Shown: positions 23,553-31,100 of the stretch, piece by piece
Numbering within the stretch: the first letter of the stretch is position 1
How the letters are laid out: each line of letters begins with the position of its first letter
Source: an uncultured Clostridia bacterium
Lineage (GTDB): Bacteria; Bacillota; Clostridia; Christensenellales; Borkfalkiaceae
NCBI GenBank assembly: GCA_947629725.1
Contig: CANREU010000003.1
Location: forward strand, 1 to 35,613
Direction of reading: 5' to 3'
DNA: 35,613 bases
Notes under the pieces: model-generated
The model's database searches: none
Told to the model about the DNA's origin: nothing
What the model saw: the letters and a program-made list of their open reading frames with translations, nothing else
Position numbers and translations under genes: made by a program

Positions 23553-24665
23553 TTATCTGGTTTCGTTCACGAGCTGCTTGATGATGTCGTCCACCGTGAG
23601 CTTTTCGCTGATGGCGGTGTAGTTGATCTTCACCCTGTGGCGCAAAACGGGGCAGGCGAGCGCCTTCACATCCTGATAGGAGACGTTGTAGTGCCCGTTC
23701 ATGAGCGCGCGCACTTTCGCGCAGGTGATGAGCGCCTGCGCCGCACGCGGGGACGCGCCGTATTTAATATACTTCTTGGTGTTCGCGGGCGAGCTGTCCA
23801 GCTCGGGGTGGGAGTTGGCGACGATGTCCGCCGCAAACTTCACGACCGCGTCGATGACGGGCACCGTCTTGGCGAGCTCGCGCATCTCGAGGATGGTGGG
23901 GCCGTCCACGACCGCCGTCGCCGTCTCGTCCATCGTGATCTGCGTCATGTTGACGATCCCGATGAGGTCGTCCACGCTCGGGAAGTTGACGAGGAGCTTG
24001 AACATGAAACGGTCCATCTGCGCCTCGGGAAGAGGATAGGTACCGTCCTGCTCGATGGGGTTCTCCGTCGCGAGGACGAAGAAGGGCTCCTCGAGTGCAT
24101 ACGTCTTCTTTGCGACCGTGACCTTGTGCTCCTGCATGACCTCGAGCATGGCGGCCTGCGTCTTGGGGGTCGCACGGTTGATCTCGTCGGCGAGGATGAG
24201 GTTGGAGAAGATGGGCCCTCTCTGGAAGGACATCGACATTCTGCCGCTCGCGTCCTGCTCGATGATGTTGGTACCCGTCACGTCCGACGGCATGAGGTCG
24301 GGCGTGAACTGGATCCGCGAGAAGGGCAGGCGCAGCGCCTTCCCGAGGGAGCGGACGAGACGGGTCTTGCCGACCCCGGGCACCCCTTCGAGGAGGACAT
24401 TGCCGCCCGCGATGATCGCGCACAGCACGTTGTCGACCACGTCTTGCTGACCGACGAAGTCCTTCGCGAGCTCATCCTTGATCCGCTTGATCGACGCGCT
24501 GAACTTGTCGATCCGTGCAGTATCGTAGGCGCTCATGGCGGGAGCTTCGATCTCGGGGAATTCATACTCCGCGGGGCCGTCCGCATTCACTTCGGGCGAC
24601 GGCGTGTAGAGCTCCTCCTCTTCGGGAGCAAGCTCCCCGTTCTTTGTCTTTTTCCGATTTTTCAT
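23553..24665 (-). CDS. MoxR-family AAA+ ATPase
   Basis: This 370-aa ATPase has Walker A GVPGVGKT (94-101), Walker B LILADEIN (Asp160, Glu161), the sensor region VLATENP (197-203) and the sensor-2-like ASPRAAQ (Arg307). MoxR proteins are hexameric AAA+ chaperones that remodel or activate partner proteins together with VWA-domain proteins. An acidic ~45-residue N-terminal extension precedes the AAA+ core and is longer than in many MoxR proteins. The ATG at 24665 is chosen over upstream starts because GAGGT lies just before it and the upstream gene ends 7 bp away. It is the central enzyme of the seven-gene operon. Confidence 0.95.
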   Translation of the reverse strand: MKNRKKTKNGELAPEEEELYTPSPEVNADGPAEYEFPEIEAPAMSAYDTARIDKFSASIKRIKDELAKDFVGQQDVVDNVLCAIIAGGNVLLEGVPGVGKTRLVRSLGKALRLPFSRIQFTPDLMPSDVTGTNIIEQDASGRMSMSFQRGPIFSNLILADEINRATPKTQAAMLEVMQEHKVTVAKKTYALEEPFFVLATENPIEQDGTYPLPEAQMDRFMFKLLVNFPSVDDLIGIVNMTQITMDETATAVVDGPTILEMRELAKTVPVIDAVVKFAADIVANSHPELDSSPANTKKYIKYGASPRAAQALITCAKVRALMNGHYNVSYQDVKALACPVLRHRVKINYTAISEKLTVDDIIKQLVNETR

Positions 24666-24672
24666 AATTACC

Positions 24673-26223
24673 TCACTCTTCGGCTGGAATGCCGCCATAT
24701 AACATTTCGATGTAGCGCTGCACCATCGCGCGCTGTTCTTCGGTGAGATCGCCGCTGCGGAGGAGCTTTTGCATCTCCGCGCTGTACTCATCGAGGATCT
24801 TTCCGTACTGCACATATCCGCCCACGGCGGGATCGTACACTTCGTCGTTGCTGCCGTACTGCGTTTGGCCGGAGCCCCAGCCGCCGCTTCCCTGATCGTC
24901 CTCGTTGTCGTCGTCGGGCGGTTTGGTGGGATCGTCCGAACCGTCGCCCGTGCCCTCGGGATCGGGTTCGCCCGCCTCGATCGGAAGACCGAAGAGGTTT
25001 TTGAGATAGTTCCCGATGTGACGGTCCATCGCGCCGCGGTAGCTCTGGTCGCCGAGGGAGGACGTGAGCGCGTCGAACATCATGCCGAAGAGGCTGTCGA
25101 GCTCCTTCTGCGCGGGGGAAAGTTCGGGCCCGGGCTCCGGTTCTGGTTCGGGCTCCTCCTCCGCTGCCTCGGGCGTTCCCGCAAGCTCATCGCGGATCTT
25201 GTAGAGCTCGAGGGAATACTCATTGAGAATGTCGCAAAGGGGGTCGGATGCGGGATACTCGGAGAGAAGGACGGCGCTTGCCGCCGCGCCCGCCGCTTCC
25301 GCGAGCCGCACGCCGAGGTCGTCGCCGTCGGCGAACAGGGCGCGGTATTCCTCCCATCTCTTCTCGAGCCGCTCCTCAACGAGGATCGTCTTCGTCTCAT
25401 AGAAGCCTGCTACGTCCTCATATTTGAGGAGGGTGTACACGCGGTAGGTCTCGCCGCCGCGGGTGAGCATCTCCGCGAGATCCTGCTGCCCCGCCGCCTG
25501 CAAACGGGAGGCGAGGTCGGGATAACTGTTGGGGGGAAGGAGGATGGAGGAGACCTTCTCGAGGGTCGCATCGAGGGCGGCGAGCTTTGCGCTCTCCGTC
25601 TTGGCCTCGCCGAGCGCTTCGATGAACTCGTTGAGCGCCGCCACCGCGCCGCTCTTTTCCTCCGCCGCGAGGCCGGACTTCTGCACGTTCTCGATGAGGA
25701 AGCGGATGTTGTCCGCCTGCCAGTCGGTGAGTTCAAAGGGCGGGTCCTCCGTCTGCGCGCCCACATTGCGGAAGGGCACGAATGCCGCCGCAAAGAAGAG
25801 GGCAAATGCCACAATTCCCGCACACAGGTAGGCAAAAAGTTTGCCCGTTCTCACATGGCGGCGGGGAAGCGCGTCGAGGGTATCGTAGGCGTCCGCGCGC
25901 TGCCGCTCCACCATTGCGCCCGTGGCAGACGAAAATTCGTAGGCAGTCTGCACTTTTTCGTTCAAAGCGAACTCCGTGTCGAGATTTTTCGCCACTTTCT
26001 TGCCGTTCGGGCGGAGGAAGAGAAGGGCGAGGGCAAAGGAGACCGCCGCCATCCCGCCGCCGATGAGGGCGTAGTAGAGCGCGTCGATCACGACCCCGCA
26101 CAGCTTCAGCGTGAGGAGGACGGCGCCGACCGAGAAGAGCCCGACAAAGACCCCTATCGCGAGGGACATGCCGACCGCCGCGATCCAATCGTTTCGTTTG
26201 AATTTTTCAAATGATTTGTTCAT
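24673..26223 (-). CDS. Membrane protein of unknown function, second gene of the MoxR operon
   Basis: This 516-aa protein has three N-terminal membrane spans (about 14-38, 43-70 and 128-150). A Gln/Glu/Ala-rich helical extracytoplasmic region follows, with likely coiled coil at about 160-330. Next come a PEPEPEPGPE linker and a low-complexity Asp/Gly/Pro stretch (EPDPEGTGDGSDDPTKPP, then DDDNEDDQGSGGWGSG). It ends in a compact helical segment (GKILDEYSAEMQKLLRSGDL...RYIEMLYGG). The layout resembles DUF4175-type proteins encoded with MoxR/VWA genes in other bacteria, but I cannot confirm homology. GGAG precedes the ATG at 26223, 15 bp after the preceding gene. It is probably a membrane scaffold of the system. 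Confidence 0.78.
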   Translation of the reverse strand: MNKSFEKFKRNDWIAAVGMSLAIGVFVGLFSVGAVLLTLKLCGVVIDALYYALIGGGMAAVSFALALLFLRPNGKKVAKNLDTEFALNEKVQTAYEFSSATGAMVERQRADAYDTLDALPRRHVRTGKLFAYLCAGIVAFALFFAAAFVPFRNVGAQTEDPPFELTDWQADNIRFLIENVQKSGLAAEEKSGAVAALNEFIEALGEAKTESAKLAALDATLEKVSSILLPPNSYPDLASRLQAAGQQDLAEMLTRGGETYRVYTLLKYEDVAGFYETKTILVEERLEKRWEEYRALFADGDDLGVRLAEAAGAAASAVLLSEYPASDPLCDILNEYSLELYKIRDELAGTPEAAEEEPEPEPEPGPELSPAQKELDSLFGMMFDALTSSLGDQSYRGAMDRHIGNYLKNLFGLPIEAGEPDPEGTGDGSDDPTKPPDDDNEDDQGSGGWGSGQTQYGSNDEVYDPAVGGYVQYGKILDEYSAEMQKLLRSGDLTEEQRAMVQRYIEMLYGGIPAEE

Positions 26224-26238
26224 AGGCGCTCCGAAAGA

Positions 26239-27450
26239 TCATTTCCTCTTCTTTTCATTGTAGGGATCGGGCAAGGGCGCAAGGGTGGAGACAGCGGAGA
26301 CAGAGTTGATGTTCTGCACCGACGCATAGAGCCACTTCTCCGCACGAACGATCTCTTCCCCATCCACAATGGTGATGTAGCGGAAGACGAGGTTCATTTG
26401 GTTTCCGCTGGGCACGGAGATGAACCAGAAGGTCCCGTTATAGTATTTTGCGGGCGAACTGTTGAGGTCTACAAGGTTGTAGGTGCCCGCGCCCGAGTCG
26501 TTGTATCTGTACACCTTGATCCCGCGGCCCGTCTTTTCGTCCCACGCCCAGCCGCTCGTCGAAATGGCGTCGCCTACGGCGTTCTTCGCGCTCACGAATG
26601 TTACGGTGTACTTCTGCTCCGTGCTCGAGTCCTTCATGCCGAAGTAGAGGTGGCAACTCTTGCCGTCTTCGCCGATGCCGATGTGGACCTGCTGCGGCGC
26701 CCAATTCCCGGTGGGCGTGAGGAGCATCTCGAAATCAACGGGCGTGTTGAGAGCCGGAAGGTTCTCCGTGCGGGTGACGTAGCCGCACTGCGTGCAGCGC
26801 CACGTCTTCTTGCCGTCGCGCGTCTGCGTGGCGGAGATCGTTTCGGGCTCCCCCTCCGTGTGGGGCGCAAAATCCGCTTTATAGGTGCAGTTGGTCACGG
26901 TGCCGTTCTGCTCCCGCTTGGTGTTGGTGCAGGCGTGGTAGTGCCCGTCTTTATCGGACGTCCACCCCTCTTCGAGACTGTGCTCCCCCGTCGCGGGGAT
27001 CGACCCGTAGCCGTTGCTATCGTAACCCGCGTCGTTGCGGGGGGCGCCGCACTCCGCGCACTTCCACTGGCCGTAGCCGTTGGAAAAACAGGTCTCCTGC
27101 ACTTCGCGGGCAACAATCTCCCACGTGTGGGCAGCAAGAGGCAGCGGCATCGTGACAACGTTGCCGCAGACCGTGCATTCGTATTTGCCCTCGCCCGCCA
27201 CCGAACAGGAGGACGGCGTCGTCTCCTCGACGAGTTCAAAGGTGCAGCGGGCGTATTGGTCGCGCGAGTTGCAGTTCTCGTCGAGACAGGCATGCCAATG
27301 GGAATAGGTGCCGTCCGAAAGCTGGGCGTTCGACCACGACTCCTCCCACGTGTGGGCGGTGCGGCCGAGCGCCAGATTGCAGCCGCCGAGAAGGGCAAGC
27401 GCAGAGCAGCCCGCAAGAACGGCGACCGTAACGGCTATCCACTTTTTCAT
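26239..27450 (-). CDS. Lipoprotein with repeated His/Cys (zinc-ribbon-like) modules, first gene of the MoxR operon
   Basis: This 403-aa lipoprotein has a signal peptide with lipobox LGGC (Cys24). Two related modules open with H-T-W-E-E-S-W-S-N...H-W-H-A-C (33-55) and H-S-L-E-E-G-W-T-S...H-Y-H-A-C (157-174). They are interspersed with CTVCG (92-96), CAEC (131-134) and CTQCG (219-223), which could bind Zn2+ or form disulfides. The region after about 235 is a beta-type domain ending EKWLYASVQN. The last residues are DPYNEKKRK. A strong GGAGGT precedes the ATG, and a perfect promoter lies 135-163 bp upstream. The opening module matches the N-terminus of the giant lipoprotein at 28159. No named family is recognised; metal binding is inference. 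Confidence 0.78.
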   Translation of the reverse strand: MKKWIAVTVAVLAGCSALALLGGCNLALGRTAHTWEESWSNAQLSDGTYSHWHACLDENCNSRDQYARCTFELVEETTPSSCSVAGEGKYECTVCGNVVTMPLPLAAHTWEIVAREVQETCFSNGYGQWKCAECGAPRNDAGYDSNGYGSIPATGEHSLEEGWTSDKDGHYHACTNTKREQNGTVTNCTYKADFAPHTEGEPETISATQTRDGKKTWRCTQCGYVTRTENLPALNTPVDFEMLLTPTGNWAPQQVHIGIGEDGKSCHLYFGMKDSSTEQKYTVTFVSAKNAVGDAISTSGWAWDEKTGRGIKVYRYNDSGAGTYNLVDLNSSPAKYYNGTFWFISVPSGNQMNLVFRYITIVDGEEIVRAEKWLYASVQNINSVSAVSTLAPLPDPYNEKKRK

Positions 27451-27578
27451 ACTCCACCTCCGCGCTCATCCGGAGCGCTCCGCTTCGCAGACGCGCGCCG
27501 TCTGCATAGGACGCTGCATAATTTTTTATTTTATGCATGGACTTTTTTCGCTTACGAAAAGCCCCTATTTTTACGTCC
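27451..27578 (-). promoter_or_regulatory. Structured 5' leader of the MoxR-VWA operon
   Basis: The predicted transcript starts near 27578, giving about 128 nt before the first ATG. The leader can form CGGAGCGCTCCG (27471-27482), GCAGACG-CGCGC-CGTCTGC (27487-27505) and an A/T-rich TGCATAA-N9-TTATGCA (27515-27537). None matches a riboswitch class I know. The first hairpin is within 15 bp of the ribosome binding site GGAGGT and could affect initiation. Confidence 0.4.
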
Positions 27579-27584
27579 TATACC

Positions 27585-27613
27585 ATTATACTGATAAATT
27601 TCCGTTTCGTCAA
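27585..27613 (-). promoter_or_regulatory. Predicted sigma-A promoter of the MoxR-VWA operon
   Basis: On the minus strand, -35 TTGACG (27613-27608) and a perfect -10 TATAAT (27590-27585) are separated by 17 bp. This is one of the strongest promoters in the window, so basal expression is expected to be high. Confidence 0.85.
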
Positions 27614-27715
27614 CAAAAATCACTGCTATGTTGTGTGAAAATTATGAGTAAATATTTGTAAATTTTACGATTTTTATAAATTTCGGCTTTTGGTCTCTCT
27701 TTTCCCTCATCCCGA

Positions 27716-27777
27716 ACCCTCGCAGAGGGAGAGTGGACCTTTTAAGATACGCTCGCCCCTTCGGGGCTCGGTATGAG
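27716..27777. repeat. Head-to-head pair of palindrome-swapped repeats
   Basis: The left copy (27716-27740, minus orientation) has the palindrome CCCTC-GCA-GAGGG. The right copy (27744-27777) reads AAGATACGCTC-GCCCC-TTC-GGGGC-TCGGTATGAG. It is the same family as 15071-15148 and 33445-33539. Confidence 0.75.
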
Positions 27778-28075
27778 GAGGGCGGAAGGCCTACCCTTTC
27801 CCAAAGGGGAGGCTCCGCCGTAGGCGGTGGTGGGGATTGTCGATGATCGGGCTCCATCCCCATCCGTCACGGCTGCGCCGTGCCACCCTCCCCTTCCAAC
27901 GGAAGGGTAGGGCTTTGGTCGGCCGGGGCGGGGGGACTGCTCTTCTCGGCGCCACCTTCAAAAGGGGCAGGTTTCCGCCATGCCGTACAAATACGTCATG
28001 TTGAGCGTAGTCGAAACATGACCTCGTTGTAATGCGGATACCCTTCGACAAGCTCAGGGTGACGTGTTTTGTGGC
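27778..28075. repeat. Block of mixed intergenic repeats
   Basis: This gene-free stretch contains a unit of the CATCC-palindrome-CCACC-hairpin type at about 27857-27910 (palindrome TCACGGC-TGC-GCCGTG). It also has GGCGCCACCTTCAAAAGGGG at about 27948 and TTCGACAAGCTC-type arms at 27985-28065. No ORF with family resemblance is present. Confidence 0.65.
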
Positions 28076-28105
28076 GGGGTGGGGGGTGGGCGGGGCGGAG
28101 GGCAG

Positions 28106-28135
28106 AAAAAAGAGCGGCGAGAGCCGCTCTTTTTT
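28106..28135 (-). terminator. Terminator of the 1644-aa lipoprotein gene (bidirectional)
   Basis: AAAAAGAGCGGC (28107-28118) pairs with GCCGCTCTTTTT (28123-28134) around a GAGA loop, with A/T runs on both sides. It lies 25 bp past the stop codon. Confidence 0.93.
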
Positions 28136-28158
28136 GGTTGGTTATTCGGTGCCGAAGA

Positions 28159-31100
28159 TCAGTCCGCCTTGATCGTGAAGTAGAGCCACGTCTGCCAACT
28201 CATATCAAAGCGTTGGCTGATCGCCTGCGAGTAACCCGTGAGGGTGCTCTTGTTCTCGCCGAGCTGCACCTTGTCGGTGAAGTCGGTACCGTCGGCCTTC
28301 TTCGCGCTCTTGAGCTTGAGCTTCATCTTCTTGCATTCGCTCGTAGTCGCATAGGTGCTCGGGAACTCCCAGTTCAACGTGAACTCGCCGCTGCTGTCCT
28401 TCGTCACCTCGTAGGTCCACTCTTTGTTGCCGATCACCTTATCGTTCTGCGTGGTATCGACCCAAACGAAGGTGAGAGTGCCGTAGTAGCTGCTCGAGAA
28501 GCCGCCGAACGACGTCCAAACGGAGATCTTCTTCCCTACGTTGGGATCGGGTGCGCCGATCTCGACATCCCAGTTTGTGGTCGTTGCGGGGTTCGACAAC
28601 TTGATCCCTTCCCAGTTGACCGTTGCGCCGGCAGGGAGATGGTAGGTCGAAGCCGCAGGCATCATCTTGGCAAGGCCGCCATTCTCGAGGTCGTAGAGCT
28701 TCGCGATCGCCTTGTTGCCGTGGATCGTCGCGCAGTACGTACCCGAATATTGATGAGAGCCCATGCTGTCGGTGTAGAAGAAGAAGTCCAACTTCTTTCC
28801 GTCGTAGGTGTCGTTGTTGACCTTGTAGGTGATCGTCCACACCTTCTTCGTGCCGTCCGCCTGCACGGTGACGGCGTCCGTGGTCTTGCGGCCCGTGACG
28901 TTGATCGTTGTTTCGGAAGCCAAGAAGTGGATGAAGTACTTCACATCGAGCGCTTCCGTCTTGATCACGTAGGTGCCGCTCGCCTCGGGAAGGTAGATGT
29001 CGGCAGTTTTTGTGGAGGGATCTCCCGTTGCATTGACGGGGACCTTCATGGTGTCGACCATCGTCTCCAAGTCGTCGCTCTTATACACGTTGACCGTGAC
29101 TTGGCCGCTCGAGATCGACTCGGGGAAGCTGAAGGAGACCGTCGTCTTCTCCGTTTCGGTGACGGTGATCGTCGCGTTGCCGCCCGCCTCCGCGGTCGCC
29201 GTGAGGGTGACATGGTCGAAGGAGTAGCGGTAGGTGCGGTTCTCCGAACCGACGATCGCGATCTTCACCACATATTCGCCCGCGTCGATCCCATAGAAGG
29301 TGTACGTCTTACTGGTGGAGGTGATGGCCACATAGCCGCTATCATACACCGCACGGTCGTCGTCTCCCTCCTTCCACAAGGAGAGTTTCACGCCGCCGCC
29401 CGCGAAACCTGCGACGGTGATGACGGACTTGGTCTTCTCCTTCACGGTGAGGGTGACGGCTTCGCTCTCGCCCGAGGTGATGGTGAGGGTGCCTTCGTCG
29501 CTTTCAGAGTAGTGGGCAAGTAGCGTGCTGTCGAGGGTCATCTTCAACGTGTACGTGCCGTCGGCAAGCCCGTAGAAGATGACGGACGCGGACTTCGCAC
29601 CCACGGAGACCGTAACGCTCTCGGTGCCCTTGCTCGCTTCGCCCTGCCATGCATCGATCGTGATGGTCCCGCTGAGGTCGAGCCCATCGGGAAGCGCGAT
29701 CGAGACGGTGTTGGCGTTCTTCTTGGTGATCGTGATATTCACTTCCTTCGTGGAGCGGACCGTGTCGCTATCCAACGAAATGTTCACCGTCTGCTCGTCG
29801 TAGGCATAAGCCTTGTAGAGGTTGGTGATCTTCACGGTGTAGTCGCCGCTCTCGAGGACGGTGAAGGTCGCCTTGCCCTTGCCCTCGTTTTCTGCGGTGG
29901 CGAGGCCCGAAACGGTGCCGCTGCTCACTGCGGGCGTGTACTTCTCATCGCCCTTCCAAAGCTCGACCGTGAGGCTCGAGATCTTGAGGCTGCCCGTCTG
30001 GTCGGCGTTGCCCTCGGGGACCGTGATGTTCACGGTGACGACGCAGTTGTTCTTCTCGGTGACCGTGAGGGTCGCGGTGCCCTCCTTCTCCGCAAAGGAG
30101 GCGGACTCGAAGGTGACGTCCGGCGCGCCGTAGACGGCGTGGATGGTGGTCGCCCTGAGGAGGTAGCTCTTATCCGTCTCGGTGAAGAAGGTGTTGTTCG
30201 TCGCCTCGATCTTCGACTCGCCGTCGGCGGTGATGCTGACCGTGCCGAGACGGTCGTTCGTGCTATACTCGCCTTCCGCCTTCTTGTAATAGATCGTTGC
30301 CGTGAGAGTTCCCTTCGGATAGTCGTTGGGATACTCGATGTTTACGGTCAACTTGCCCATATCCGACTCATAGGTACGCGTATCATCTGCGGAAGCGCCC
30401 GGATAGAAGTTCTCCGCGACCGCCTTCACGACATAGATATGGGTGCCCTTCGTCCAATACGTCTTGGGAATATCCCACGTATAGGAAGTCTTTGAGGATT
30501 CTGCGGGGATCGTTGCGATCGCCGCCTCGCCGTCTTTGAGCCAGATCTCATAGCCCGTCGCGTTCGTGACGCTCGACCAGCCGACCTGCGTCTTCCGGAA
30601 ATTATTCTTGATGGACGACGTCAACGAAGGACCGGCGAGCTGCGGCTTCCCTTCGATATGGAGGGTACCCGCGCCTTCGCCGTCGTAGACGATCGCGTAG
30701 ATGACGCCCGTCGCGCTCAACGTCGCCGATGCGGTCTTCTCGCCTTCGCCCGCGGTGAGGGAGATGGTGCTGTCGGTGACGGACGTCGAACTCACGGTGA
30801 GTTTGTAGAATTTGACGTGGTCGATCGCGTCGCCCGTGAAGTGGAGCGTCCAGCTGATCCCGCGGGGATCCTCGACGGTGAAGTACTGCACTCCCCTCTT
30901 CGCGAAGGAGAGGTCGAGCTTCGAGGTCGCGCTCAAGGTGTGCGACGAGGAATCGTCCGGCACGATGAGCACGGAGATCGAGAGATCCGCCTCGCCCGTG
31001 TAGCGGAAGGTGAGTTCGTGCGACCCCGTCGTAAGCAAGAAGAAGTCGGTGAACGTCTCCACCGCAGAGGTGCAGTTCACGAGCTTGGTCTGCGCCGTGT

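Noticed and set aside
24666-24815. Extended N-terminus for MoxR starting at 24815
   Set aside because: That extension overlaps the upstream membrane-protein gene and is Ser/Arg-rich shadow sequence; GAGGT and a short gap point to ATG 24665.
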